Shown here: piece after piece, positions 35,634-45,766 of the stretch
How the letters are laid out: every line of letters begins with the position of its first letter
How positions within the stretch are numbered: position 1 is the stretch's first letter
Source: Occultella kanbiaonis
GTDB taxonomy: Bacteria > Actinomycetota > Actinomycetes > Actinomycetales > Beutenbergiaceae
Direction of reading: 5' to 3'
DNA: 64,000 nucleotides
Assembly (NCBI RefSeq): GCF_009708215.1
Contig: NZ_CP046175.1
Location: forward strand, 4,030,001 to 4,094,000
Notes under the pieces: generated by a model
Database searches by the model: none
Told to the model about the DNA's origin: nothing
Seen by the model: only the letters and a program-made list of their open reading frames with translations
Program-made: the position numbers and the translations under genes

Positions 35634-36650
35634 TCAGGCGGCCATCGCGACGGTGTCCTCGGCGTGCTCGGCGCGCACGTCGCCGGTCTCGCCGTCCCGC
35701 ACGGCGATCCGGCCGAGGATGATCGTGTAGGCCCAGTACCCGGCGAGGACCAGGGCACCGATCGTGATCTTCACGCCCGTCGGCAGCGACGACGGCGTCA
35801 CGAAACCCTCGACGAGACCGCTGACCGCGAGCACGAACACCAGGCCGATGGCCACCGTGAACAGTGCCCGGCCCTCCTCCGCGAGCGCCCGGGTCCGGGT
35901 GCGCCCGCCGGGCGCGACCACGGTCCAGAAGATCTTCAGCCCGGCCCCGCAGGCGATGAAGATCGCCGTCAGCTCCATGAGCCCGTGCGGCAGGATCAAC
36001 GCGAAGAACAGGTCGAGCAGGCCGAACTCCGCCATCACCGCGGCGGCCGAGCCGATCGCGGCCGCGTTCGAGACGAGGATCTGGACCGGGAAGTAGCCGG
36101 TGATGCCCAGCCCGATGGACCGGGCCGCGATCCACGCGTTGTTCGTCCACACCTGGGCGGCGAAGTCCGGGGCGGGGTTGTTTGAGTAGTACGCCTCGAA
36201 CAGTTGCTGGGCGTAGATCTCCCGCTGGCTCGGACTCCCGAACGCGGCCAGCGCCTCCGGGCTGTTGTAGGTGAAGATCCCGTTGCCCACGGCGACCACG
36301 ATGAACAGCAGCATCATCGCGACGGTCCACCATCGGACCCGGTAGAACGCGGCCGGCACGGAGATCAGGACGAACCGTTGCAGGTCCGCCAGGGCCGGTT
36401 CATGGGCGCCGGCGATGTGCCCGCGAGCGCGGGCCAGCGTGCCGGAGAGCCGGGAGACCAGGCTCGGGTCCGGGGCCGACGTGCGCACCTGCGACAGGTG
36501 GGTCGCGGTGCTCTGGTACAGGTTGACCAGTTCGTCGCTCTCGGCGCCGGTGAGACGGCGCTGCTTCACGAGTGCGTCGAGTCGCTCCCACCGGGGCGAG
36601 TTCACGGCGACGAACGCATCCACATCCACGAGCGCTACCCTGCCATACAT
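35634..36650 (-). CDS. SpoIIM-like (stage II sporulation M family) membrane protein, Rv3694-like
   Basis: 338 residues if ATG 36650 is used; a GTG 21 bp further in is also possible (both have weak ribosome binding sites). About six membrane helices follow a helical N-terminal domain (RWERLDALVKQRRLTG). The SpoIIM family signature region is GLLDLFFALILPHGLMELTAI. In spore formers SpoIIM belongs to an engulfment complex; in actinobacteria the relatives sit beside RDD and MoxR/DUF58 genes, function unknown. Its start codon overlaps that of the divergent RDD gene. Confidence 0.82.
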   Translation of the reverse strand: MYGRVALVDVDAFVAVNSPRWERLDALVKQRRLTGAESDELVNLYQSTATHLSQVRTSAPDPSLVSRLSGTLARARGHIAGAHEPALADLQRFVLISVPAAFYRVRWWTVAMMLLFIVVAVGNGIFTYNSPEALAAFGSPSQREIYAQQLFEAYYSNNPAPDFAAQVWTNNAWIAARSIGLGITGYFPVQILVSNAAAIGSAAAVMAEFGLLDLFFALILPHGLMELTAIFIACGAGLKIFWTVVAPGGRTRTRALAEEGRALFTVAIGLVFVLAVSGLVEGFVTPSSLPTGVKITIGALVLAGYWAYTIILGRIAVRDGETGDVRAEHAEDTVAMAA

Positions 36651-36651
36651 G
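36636..36651 (+). promoter_or_regulatory. Possible leaderless start of the RDD gene
   Basis: TACCCT (36636-36641) fits the actinobacterial -10 pattern TAnnnT and stands 7 nt ahead of ATG 36649, the spacing expected if the transcript begins at the A of the start codon. No Shine-Dalgarno is visible. The CATG at 36648-36651 serves as start codon on both strands. Confidence 0.4.
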
Positions 36652-37686
36652 TCCTCCGTCGCGCCCAGCCCGTACGCGCCGCCGCAGACCGGCGCGCAGC
36701 GGCGCAGCGGTGCCGGCGGAGTTCCGGGCGTGCCGGTCGATCCGTACGCGGCCCCGCAGCAGCGCGGCAACCACCCGCCCCGGCAACCACTGCCGCCGCG
36801 GCGCGGCGCCGCCCCCAGCCCGAGCGCCCCGGTACCCCAGCCGTCCTCGTCGAACCCGGCTACGCCGTCGGGCAATCCTGCCGACCTGATCGTCACCGGC
36901 GAGGCGGTCGCGCTCGAACTTCGCCCGGCCGGGCTGATGTCCCGGATCGGCTCGGGAGTCGTCGACCTGGCCGTCTACGGCATCATCGGCGTCGCCATCA
37001 TCCTGGTCTGCCTGCGGTTCATCGTGAACGACTCCCAGGCCGGTGTCCTGATCGTGTCCACGATGGCCGTCATGATGGTCATCGTGCCCACCGCGGTGGA
37101 GACGATCACCCGAGGCCTGTCCGCCGGCAAGGTCGCCATGGGCCTGCGCGTGGTGCGCGACGACGGCGGCCCCGTGCGGTTCCGGCAGGCGTTCGTCCGG
37201 GCCCTGACCGCGGTCGGTGAGATCTGGTTCTGCCTCGGTAGCATCGCCGTGCTGACCGCGATGTTCAACAACCGCAGCAAGCGGCTCGGCGACTTCCTCG
37301 CCGGGACCTACGCCGTCCGGGAGCGGGGCACGGAACTGGCCGTGGCGCCGCTGCTGATGCCTCCGGACCTTGGCGCCTGGGCCGAGCGGGCGGACCTCCG
37401 TCGCCTCCCGGACAACCTGGCCCTGCACGCCCGGGTGTTCCTGTCCCGCACCGGCACCCTCGCGCCGTACACCCGACTGCAGCTGGGGCGGGCGCTGGCC
37501 GCCGCGATCGAGCCGTACGTCTCGCCCCCGCCGCCCTGGGGCACCAACCCGGAGCGGTTCGTCGCCGCCGTCCTCGTGGAGCGCCGCGACCGCGAGTTCG
37601 CCGCCGGCCTCGAGGGCCAGGCCCGCCGGCTCGACGAGAGCGAGCACATCCGCCGGCTGCCGTACGGGGTCACCGACTACGCCTGA
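36649..37686 (+). CDS. RDD-family membrane protein (Rv3695-like)
   Basis: 345 residues. A Pro/Ala/Gln-rich head (residues 1-75) precedes the RDD domain: RPAGLMSRIGSGVVDLAVYG with the Arg and two-Asp pattern, then two or three helices and NNRSKRLGDFLAGTYAVRER. The C-terminal 110 residues are soluble. RDD proteins are small membrane proteins, some linked to Na/H exchange, but the role of this actinobacterial type next to SpoIIM/DUF58/MoxR is unknown. Starts divergently with SpoIIM at overlapping codons. Confidence 0.85.
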   Translation: MSSVAPSPYAPPQTGAQRRSGAGGVPGVPVDPYAAPQQRGNHPPRQPLPPRRGAAPSPSAPVPQPSSSNPATPSGNPADLIVTGEAVALELRPAGLMSRIGSGVVDLAVYGIIGVAIILVCLRFIVNDSQAGVLIVSTMAVMMVIVPTAVETITRGLSAGKVAMGLRVVRDDGGPVRFRQAFVRALTAVGEIWFCLGSIAVLTAMFNNRSKRLGDFLAGTYAVRERGTELAVAPLLMPPDLGAWAERADLRRLPDNLALHARVFLSRTGTLAPYTRLQLGRALAAAIEPYVSPPPPWGTNPERFVAAVLVERRDREFAAGLEGQARRLDESEHIRRLPYGVTDYA

Positions 37687-37736
37687 GTGACCGGGCCGGA
37701 GTACGAACTTCCGAGCCCTGGCGCGGCGGCGGGCAC

Positions 37737-37770
37737 CCTGCCGAGGTGCGATCTCAGTGCCTCGGGCAGG
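37737..37770. terminator. Terminator between RDD gene and nhaA
   Basis: CCTGCCGAGG (37737-37746) pairs with CCTCGGGCAGG (37760-37770) with one bulged G, 13-nt loop. Between two convergent genes, ending 3 bp from the nhaA stop. Confidence 0.5.
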
Positions 37771-37773
37771 AGG

Positions 37774-39051
37774 TCAGGTCGCCGAAGGCTCGCCGCGAGC
37801 CTCGTGCACCCGGCCCCGCCAGAGCAGCAGGATCGCACCGAGGACGGCGGCCACCAGGGACGCGCTCAGCACCGCGATCTTCGCGTGCTCGTCCTCCGGC
37901 GCACCGACCCCGAAGGCCAGCTCGGCCACGAGCAGGGACACGGTGAACCCGATGCCGGCGAGCACACCGACGCCGATCACGTCCGCCCAGCCGAGACCCG
38001 GAGCGAGATTCACGTGCCGGAGCCTGGAGATCAGCCACGTGGCCACGGTGATCCCGATCGGTTTGCCGATCACGAGACCGAGCGCGACACCCTGCGCCAC
38101 CGGGTCCCGCAGGGCCTCGCCCAACGACGTCGGGTCGACGGCCACCCCGGCGGTGAAGAGCGCGAAGACCGGCACGGCGAACCCGGCCGAGAACGGACGC
38201 CAGCGATACTCGAAGACCTCGGCCATCGACGCACCCTCGCGCAGGTTCGCCGGTCGGCGTGTCGAGGCCTTGCCCTTCAGCGGCAGCGCCGGCACCACCA
38301 TGCCGAGCGCCACGCCGGCGATCGTGGCGTGGATCCCGGAGGAGTGCATGAAGACCCAGGTCGCCACGCCCAGCGGGATGAGCAGGTACCACGACGTGAT
38401 CCCACGCCGCAGCAGCAGGGCGAAGACCAGCACGCAGGCGGCCGCGGCTGCAAGCCAGGCCAGGGTGAGCCCATCGGTGTAGGCGACGGCGATGATCACG
38501 ATCGCGAGAAGGTCATCGACCACGGCGAGCGTGAGCAGGAAGGCGCGCAACGCCGTCGGGAGTCTGCGACCGACGATCGAGAGGACCGCGACGGCGAACG
38601 CGATGTCGGTCGCGGTGGGGATCGCCCACCCGTGGGGTGAGCCGCCGTCCGCGCTCAGGTTGATTGCCAGGTAGATGAGGGCGGGCGCGGCCATGCCGCC
38701 GACGGCGGCCGCGACCGGCACGATCGCGGTGGACAGCCGCCGGAGCTCGCCGGTGACGATCTCACGTTTGAGTTCGACGCCGACGACGAAGAAGAAGATG
38801 GCGAGCAGCCCGTCCGCGGCCCACTGGCCCACGGTCAGGTCCAGGTGCCAGGCCTCGATGCCGAACCGGAAGTCACGGATCGCCACGTAGCTCTCGCTCC
38901 ACGGCGAGTTCGCCCAGATCAGCGCGACCACGGCACCGACGATCAGCAGGACGCCGCCGATCGCCTCTCCGCGGAGGGTGTCGAGGTAGTTGCGCAGCCC
39001 GCCCTCGGTCAGCCCACTGAACAGCGGCTCGGCTGGTTGCTTGTCACTCAC
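37774..39051 (-). CDS. nhaA: Na+/H+ antiporter NhaA
   Basis: 425 residues from GTG 39051, preceded by AGGAG; the upstream frame is unsupported. About 11-12 helices. The ion-binding Asp pair of the family is in LAVVDDLLAIVIIAVAYTDG, and other NhaA motifs are ATDIAFAVAVLSIVGRR and VGQWAADGLLAIFFFVVGVELKRE (landmark). NhaA swaps cytoplasmic Na+ for external protons in pH and salt homeostasis. It stands alone, with a 337-bp gap upstream. Confidence 0.94.
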   Translation of the reverse strand: MSDKQPAEPLFSGLTEGGLRNYLDTLRGEAIGGVLLIVGAVVALIWANSPWSESYVAIRDFRFGIEAWHLDLTVGQWAADGLLAIFFFVVGVELKREIVTGELRRLSTAIVPVAAAVGGMAAPALIYLAINLSADGGSPHGWAIPTATDIAFAVAVLSIVGRRLPTALRAFLLTLAVVDDLLAIVIIAVAYTDGLTLAWLAAAAACVLVFALLLRRGITSWYLLIPLGVATWVFMHSSGIHATIAGVALGMVVPALPLKGKASTRRPANLREGASMAEVFEYRWRPFSAGFAVPVFALFTAGVAVDPTSLGEALRDPVAQGVALGLVIGKPIGITVATWLISRLRHVNLAPGLGWADVIGVGVLAGIGFTVSLLVAELAFGVGAPEDEHAKIAVLSASLVAAVLGAILLLWRGRVHEARGEPSAT

Positions 39052-39330
39052 GGGCAGGCTCCTGAGGGGTCGGTGAAAGGGATCGCCGACCAGACTTCCC
39101 GGCACACCGTGGTCGCCCGGATGCCCGGGCTGCCACACACCCTACCCAGGACGGATGGTGCGCGGGACTCGGGGCCGCGGCGGCGACCGCGACCATCGAT
39201 GGCCGTGGTGCGCGGACTTGGCCGGCGTCTGATCGCGGCGGGTCACCGCCGCCCTGCACGGGCGCGGAGTAGGCAGACCCGCCGTCGGCCCGCGCGAGCC
39301 CGGAACGGTACCGACCCCGGGAACCACAAC
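39052..39330. other. Non-coding stretch upstream of nhaA
   Basis: No frame here shows coding signs. On the minus strand it must hold the nhaA promoter and leader, but I find no convincing -10/-35 pair or riboswitch fold. The rest of the gap (39331-39388) holds the ahcY terminator. Confidence 0.5.
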
Positions 39331-39368
39331 GGCCGGACGCCCTCCCGGTGAAGGAGGAACGCCCGGCC
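39331..39368 (-). terminator. Terminator after ahcY
   Basis: GGCCGG (39331-39336) and CCGGCC (39363-39368) start a long imperfect hairpin whose arms continue inward with CTCC/GGAG pairing and several wobbles to a small loop near 39349. It begins 21 bp after the ahcY stop. Confidence 0.55.
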
Positions 39369-39388
39369 GCGATCGGACCGCGTGACGC

Positions 39389-40873
<1,485 letters not shown>

Positions 40874-40876
40874 GCT

Positions 40877-40892
40877 AACGGCCCGGGCCGTT
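40877..40892. promoter_or_regulatory. 16-bp perfect palindrome abutting the ahcY start
   Basis: AACGGCCCGGGCCGTT is fully self-complementary and ends 3 nt before the ahcY ATG. In the mRNA it could fold as a stem covering the ribosome-binding region; as DNA it could be an operator. Confidence 0.5.
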
Positions 40893-40956
40893 CCCGTTCA
40901 GCGACCTGCGAATCGTGGATGTGCTTCTAGGAGTCCCATGGGCCAGACTGGGACGC

Positions 40957-41847
40957 ATGCGTGGAATCATTCTGGCCGGTGGCTCCGGCACCCGACTGCA
41001 CCCGATCACCCTCGGCACCAGCAAGCAGCTGGTACCGGTGTACGACAAGCCGATGGTCTACTACCCGCTGTCGACGCTGATGTTGGCGGGGATCCGAGAC
41101 GTCCTGGTGATCACCACGCCGCACGACGCACCGCAGTTCCACCGGCTCCTCGGCGACGGCTCGCAGTTCGGAATCTCCATCAGCTACACCGTCCAGGAGG
41201 TCCCGAACGGGCTCGCCCAGGCGTTCGTCCTGGGTGCCGATTTCGTCGGTACCGACTCGGTGGCCCTGGTCCTCGGTGACAACATCTTCTACGGCCCTGG
41301 TCTCGGGTCCACGCTGGCCAGGTTCGAGGACATCGACGGCGGCGCGGTCTTCGCCTACCGGGTCTCCGACGCGACGGCGTACGGCGTCGTCGAGTTCGAC
41401 GCCGAGGGCAGGGCGCTGTCCCTGGAGGAGAAGCCGGCCAAGCCGCGCTCGAACTACGCGGTCCCGGGACTGTACTTCTACGACAACGACGTCCTCTCGA
41501 TCGCCGCCGACCTGCAGCCGTCCGCACGCGGAGAGTACGAGATCACCGACGTGAACCGCACCTACCTCGAGCAGGGCCGCCTCCAGGTGGAGGTACTCCC
41601 CCGTGGCACGGCGTGGCTGGACACCGGGACGTTCGACTCGCTCCTCGAGGCCTCGGACTACGTGCGCACGATCGAGCACAGGCAGGGCCTCAAGATCGGC
41701 GCCCCGGAGGAGATCGCCTGGCGCCGGGGCTTCCTCAGCGACGACGAGCTGCGGGAACGGGCTGAGCCGCTGACGAAGTCGGGGTACGGTGATTATCTAC
41801 TTCACCTGCTCGACGTCGCGATGGAGGAACGTCGTTTGGAGGGATGA
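40957..41847 (+). CDS. rmlA: Glucose-1-phosphate thymidylyltransferase
   Basis: 296 residues from ATG 40957 ([16 protein letters not shown]). Nucleotidyltransferase fold with the dTTP-binding GGSGTRL and the catalytic-lysine loop [15 protein letters not shown], then [10 protein letters not shown] and [20 protein letters not shown] (20 residues at most). It makes dTDP-glucose, the first step of dTDP-L-rhamnose synthesis. The nearby rmlC supports that; rmlB and rmlD are not in the window. Its stop overlaps the ATG of the SpoIID-type gene by 4 bp, coupling precursor supply to a wall-modifying protein. Confidence 0.95.
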   Translation: MRGIILAGGSGTRLHPITLGTSKQLVPVYDKPMVYYPLSTLMLAGIRDVLVITTPHDAPQFHRLLGDGSQFGISISYTVQEVPNGLAQAFVLGADFVGTDSVALVLGDNIFYGPGLGSTLARFEDIDGGAVFAYRVSDATAYGVVEFDAEGRALSLEEKPAKPRSNYAVPGLYFYDNDVLSIAADLQPSARGEYEITDVNRTYLEQGRLQVEVLPRGTAWLDTGTFDSLLEASDYVRTIEHRQGLKIGAPEEIAWRRGFLSDDELRERAEPLTKSGYGDYLLHLLDVAMEERRLEG

Positions 41848-43793
41848 GGGTGTCACGTGTCCAACACCCGTCCGGCCGGCGCAGGCCGGTCCGGAACGGC
41901 ATCGGAGCCGTCCTCGCCGTCGCGCTCGCTGCGCTGACGCTGCTCGGCCAGACGACCCCGGCCGCCGCGGCCGAGGAGGTCTACGGGGTTCCCTCCAGCG
42001 GCTACTGGGACGTCACCGGTCACGGCTGGGGACACGGCATCGGCATGTCCCAGTGGGGCTCTCAGGGCGCCGCGCAACAGGGCCGCACGGCGGAGCAGAT
42101 CCTCGCCTTCTATTACCCGGGCACCACGTCGAACAACGTCGGCAACCCCCAGATCCGCGTCCAGTTGCGGGCGCTCTCGGCGGTCGCGTCCGGCTCCACC
42201 TATTCGACGCCACCCGGTCAGAACGAGATGCGGATCGGAAACCCCGCCACGCCCGAACGTCACCCGGCGGGCCGGTACACCGTGACCGTGACCGGATCCG
42301 GCTTCGTGGTGGCCCGTCGTGCGACCGTCTCGGGACCGATCCTCGAGTCCCGCACCTACACCGGCTCGGAACTGATCTTCTCGACCGGTGACGGCGTGGT
42401 CGCCTCCGGATCACAGGGTTCGGCGACCGGCACCTGGTACCGGGGCTACATCCGGATCGTGCGCACCGGCAGCACCCTCGACGTGATCAACAACGTGCCG
42501 CTTCAGGAGTACCTGTACGGGGTGGTCCCTCGCGAGTCGCCCGCGTCCTGGCTCCCGGCGGCGCTGCAGGCGCAGTCCGTGGCCGCGCGCAGCTACGCGC
42601 TGTCCGTGCGGCAGGTCACCGGGCCGTACGACCTCTGCGACACGACCGCCTGCCAGGTCTACGGCGGCCGCGCGCTCGTCTCCAGCGGCGGCGCCGTCAC
42701 CGAGGGTCGCGAGCACGCGAACACGAACCAGGCCGTGAACGTGACCTCCGGGCTGGTGCGGTGGTACGCCGGCGCGGTGGCATTCACGCAGTTCTCCTCC
42801 TCCAACGGCGGCTATTCGCGGGCCGGGTCGCGCCCCTACCTGACGGCGCGAGCCGATCCGTACTCCGGCACGGCGAGCGGCGACACCGTGAGCAACTGGA
42901 CGAACCGGCTCCAGGTCTCGACGGTCGCGGCGTACTGCCCGTCCGGCGGTTCCCTCCAGCGGCTCGTCATCGTGTCCCGGGACGGCAACGGTGACCTCGG
43001 TGGCCGCATCACGTCCGCGCGGGTGGAGTGCTCCACCGGCAACCGCACCCTGACCACCACCGGAGAGCTCTCGTTCGGCATGCGTTCGCACTGGTGGCGA
43101 CCGAACGCTCCCGCCTTCGGATTCTTCCTGTCGAACACGTTCGGCGCCGAGGCGGACACGGTGTTCGCGTTGGGGGCCGGCACCGAGACCGCACTGGTCG
43201 GCGACTGGGACGGCGACGGGATCGACACGATCGCGCTGCGGCGCGGCAATCTCTACTACATCCGGAACTCGAACTCCGCCGGGCCGTTCGATCGTGTGAT
43301 CGTCTACGGCAGGGCCGATGACGTGGTGCTCGTCGGGGACTGGGACGGCAACGGCACCGACACCCTCGGTGTCCGCCGAGGAAACATCTACCACCTACGC
43401 AACACCCTCAGCAGCGGGGTGGCCGACCGCACCATCGCCTACGGGCGCAACAGCGACGCTATCCTCATCGGCGACTGGGACGGCAACGGCACCGACACCC
43501 TCGCGGTTCGTCGCGGCAACCTCTACTACCTCCGCAACAGCCTCACCAGTGGCGAAGCCGACCGCACCATCGCCTACGGACGCAACACCGATATCGTCCT
43601 GACCGGCGACTGGGACGGCAACGGCACCGACACCCTCGCCGTGCGACGAGGCAACATCTACTACCTGCGCAACAGCCTCACCAGTGGCGAAGCCGACCGC
43701 ACCATCGCCTACGGACGGGCCAGCGACGTCATCCTCATCGGCGACTGGGACGGCAACCGCACCGACACCCTAGGCGTCCACCGCAAGCGGTAG
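41844..43793 (+). CDS. Secreted SpoIID/LytB-domain protein with FG-GAP-like repeats
   Basis: 649 residues. A signal peptide (residues 1-43, ending AAAA) precedes the SpoIID/LytB domain: [46 protein letters not shown] and [14 protein letters not shown]. SpoIID proteins are lytic transglycosylases on peptidoglycan, and LytB is an amidase enhancer (family knowledge). From residue 453 the protein carries four full 45-residue repeats and a partial fifth, each starting [11 protein letters not shown]. The same kind of repeat is in the neighbouring VanY-like gene. Probably acts on the wall, held there by the repeats. Overlaps rmlA by 4 bp. Confidence 0.85.
   Translation: MRVSRVQHPSGRRRPVRNGIGAVLAVALAALTLLGQTTPAAAAEEVYGVPSSGYWDVTGHGWGHGIGMSQWGSQGAAQQGRTAEQILAFYYPGTTSNNVGNPQIRVQLRALSAVASGSTYSTPPGQNEMRIGNPATPERHPAGRYTVTVTGSGFVVARRATVSGPILESRTYTGSELIFSTGDGVVASGSQGSATGTWYRGYIRIVRTGSTLDVINNVPLQEYLYGVVPRESPASWLPAALQAQSVAARSYALSVRQVTGPYDLCDTTACQVYGGRALVSSGGAVTEGREHANTNQAVNVTSGLVRWYAGAVAFTQFSSSNGGYSRAGSRPYLTARADPYSGTASGDTVSNWTNRLQVSTVAAYCPSGGSLQRLVIVSRDGNGDLGGRITSARVECSTGNRTLTTTGELSFGMRSHWWRPNAPAFGFFLSNTFGAEADTVFALGAGTETALVGDWDGDGIDTIALRRGNLYYIRNSNSAGPFDRVIVYGRADDVVLVGDWDGNGTDTLGVRRGNIYHLRNTLSSGVADRTIAYGRNSDAILIGDWDGNGTDTLAVRRGNLYYLRNSLTSGEADRTIAYGRNTDIVLTGDWDGNGTDTLAVRRGNIYYLRNSLTSGEADRTIAYGRASDVILIGDWDGNRTDTLGVHRKR
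43200..43793 (+). repeat. 135-bp tandem repeats in the SpoIID-type gene
   Basis: Units start at 43200, 43335, 43470, 43605 and 43740 (the last truncated by the end of the gene). The third and fourth are nearly identical in DNA, including long runs with no difference; the first is the most diverged. In frame, 45 residues each. Confidence 0.9.
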
Positions 43794-43812
43794 CGGCCCG
43801 TCGGCGCCGGCA

Positions 43813-45069
43813 TCAGCCGGTGTACTCGTAGTGCCAGTACTCGGGCTTGCTGCCGTTCTGACGCGCCCAGGTGGGCTGGTTCCAGCCGAAACGTGGCGCG
43901 TTGGCGAGGAGCCAGTTGTACCGGGCGCTGCCGTACTGGTAGGTGCTCCACTCGAACACGTCGATCGCGATGCCGAGGCCGTGCGGTGAGGTGCCGGCCG
44001 GCACCGCGACGCCGCCCATGTGCGCGTGCATCTGCGCCTGGAGCTCTCTGGTCCGGTAGGACATGTCGACGGCGATGTTCTCGCCGAAGCGCGCTCGGAA
44101 CGCCGAGTTGAACCGTCCGAGGGCCGCGGCCGCGTCGCAGCGCAGGTACTGGCCGTTGCCGCGGGAGTCGGTGCCCCACCCGATGCGGCAGAGCGAGGCC
44201 GCCGGAATGTTGCCATTGCTCCCGTCGCCCCAGGAGTTCGGGGTCGATGTGTAGAACCGACCCTCGGCCACAGCGGGCTCGTCGTCGCCGTCGCCGTCGA
44301 GGTCGCCCGACAGCGGCGCGTCGATGATCTCGTTGCCGAACGCGTAACCCCAGTCCGCTCCCCCGCCGCCCGGCGCGTTGCGCAGGTACACGGACATCGT
44401 CGAGGGCCGGTAGATCCCTGGCGTGTCGTCGCCGTCGCCGTCCCAGTCGCCGGCGAACGCCCGCTCACCGGCGCCGGCGGAACCGAACCGGAACACGCTC
44501 GTCGCGGGTCCGGTGCTCAGCGAGTTCCGCAGGTACCACAGGCCGTCCGAGGCTCGACGCACCCCGAACGTGTCACGACCGTCGCCGTTCCAGTCGCCGA
44601 CGACCGGCGTGTCGCCCGGACCCGGCGAGCCGTATCGGAACGTCATCGCGGCGCCACCGCCGTCGAGCCGGTTCGTGAGGTGCCAGGTCGCGTCGACGCC
44701 CCGGTAGATCCCCGGGGTGTCCCGGCCGTCACCGTTCCAGTCGCCGCAGAGCGGCCGCTCCCCACCGTTCGTGGAACCGAACCGGAAGGAGATGGTGGCA
44801 TTGCCGCCGCCCGACGAGTTCCGGATGTGCCACGTGCCGGTCTGCGGCCGGAAGACAGCCAGGGTGTCGACCCCGTCGCCGTTCCAGTCGCACCAGAGCA
44901 CGTCGTCGTACTGCCGCCCATAGAACCAGGTTCGGGTGGCGCCGGCTGCCGGCTCGGCACCGCTGCGTACCTCGACGTCGGGGGCCGCCGCGCCGGCCGG
45001 GACCGCCATCACGGCGATCAGGGCCAGTGCGAGCGCACCCGTCAGGATCGGACCTTTCCGTCTCCCCAT
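43813..45069 (-). CDS. Secreted VanY-type D-alanyl-D-alanine carboxypeptidase (M15B) with FG-GAP-like repeats
   Basis: 418 residues from ATG 45069; signal peptide RRKGPILTGALALALIAVMA. Residues about 45-270 hold five repeats with the GDWNGDGRDT motif and about 47-residue spacing. The C-terminal peptidase domain has SYRTRELQAQMH, the zinc-binding SPHGLGIAIDVFEW (His and Asp) and the final-ligand WHYEY. M15B enzymes trim D-Ala from peptidoglycan stems. It is convergent with the SpoIID-type gene and divergent from rmlC. The repeats are less alike in DNA than those of its neighbour. Confidence 0.87.
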   Translation of the reverse strand: MGRRKGPILTGALALALIAVMAVPAGAAAPDVEVRSGAEPAAGATRTWFYGRQYDDVLWCDWNGDGVDTLAVFRPQTGTWHIRNSSGGGNATISFRFGSTNGGERPLCGDWNGDGRDTPGIYRGVDATWHLTNRLDGGGAAMTFRYGSPGPGDTPVVGDWNGDGRDTFGVRRASDGLWYLRNSLSTGPATSVFRFGSAGAGERAFAGDWDGDGDDTPGIYRPSTMSVYLRNAPGGGGADWGYAFGNEIIDAPLSGDLDGDGDDEPAVAEGRFYTSTPNSWGDGSNGNIPAASLCRIGWGTDSRGNGQYLRCDAAAALGRFNSAFRARFGENIAVDMSYRTRELQAQMHAHMGGVAVPAGTSPHGLGIAIDVFEWSTYQYGSARYNWLLANAPRFGWNQPTWARQNGSKPEYWHYEYTG

Positions 45070-45150
45070 GGGTAAGACCGTAGCGGAGTGCCCGTTAGCA
45101 TGGAATGCCGCACCCGCAGCCACCCTCGAACGAGTTGGAGACCACCGGTG

Positions 45151-45765
45151 ATGTTTCGTGAGTTGTCCGTGCCAGGCGCGTGGGAGATCACGCCGAAGCT
45201 GTTGGGCGACCCGCGCGGGGTCTTCCTGGAGTGGTACAAGGACGAACGGTTCGTCGAGGCGGTCGGGCACTCCCTCGACCTCAGGCAGGCGAACTGCTCC
45301 GTCTCCGCGGCGGGTGTGCTGCGCGGGATCCACTTCGCTGACGTGCCGCCGTCGCAGGCGAAGTACGTCACGTGCGCACGCGGCGCCGTCCTCGACGTCG
45401 TCGTCGACATCCGCGTCGGCTCGCCGACCTTCGGCCAGTGGGACTCGGTCCTCCTCGACGACGTGGACCGACGCGCCATCTACCTGAGCGAGGGCCTCGG
45501 TCACGCGTTCATGTCCCTTGAGGACGACTCCACGGTGCTCTACCTCTGCTCGTCCGGCTACGCACCCGGCCGCGAGCACGGTGTCAACCCGCTCGATCCT
45601 GAGATCGGCATCGAGTGGCCCACGACCACCCGAGACGGTGCGCCGCTTGCGCCGCTGCTGTCCGAGAAGGACACTGCGGCTCCCACGCTGGCGCAGGCGC
45701 GAGAGCAAGGGCTGCTGCCTGAACTCGCAGCCGTCGAGGAGTTCCTCGCCTCTTTGAACGCCTGA
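45151..45765 (+). CDS. rmlC: dTDP-4-dehydrorhamnose 3,5-epimerase
   Basis: 204 residues from ATG 45151; GGAG lies 10 nt upstream. Cupin-fold RmlC with the catalytic His in GVLRGIHFADVPPSQAKYVT and the Tyr/Lys region; GLGHAFMSLEDDSTVLYLCS is also diagnostic. Converts dTDP-4-keto-6-deoxy-glucose to the L-rhamno form in dTDP-rhamnose synthesis. Followed after one base by a rhamnosyltransferase-like GT2 gene. Intact. Confidence 0.93.
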   Translation: MFRELSVPGAWEITPKLLGDPRGVFLEWYKDERFVEAVGHSLDLRQANCSVSAAGVLRGIHFADVPPSQAKYVTCARGAVLDVVVDIRVGSPTFGQWDSVLLDDVDRRAIYLSEGLGHAFMSLEDDSTVLYLCSSGYAPGREHGVNPLDPEIGIEWPTTTRDGAPLAPLLSEKDTAAPTLAQAREQGLLPELAAVEEFLASLNA

Positions 45766-45766
45766 C

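Noticed and set aside
39052-39330. Li/Na-responsive nhaA riboswitch
   Set aside because: I could not fold a matching structure, and the known nhaA motifs are not expected in this phylum. Left as plain intergenic DNA.
40874-40956. SAH riboswitch upstream of ahcY
   Set aside because: The gap is only 83 bp and lacks the conserved core of that class as I recall it. Only a palindrome at the start codon is clear, reported separately.
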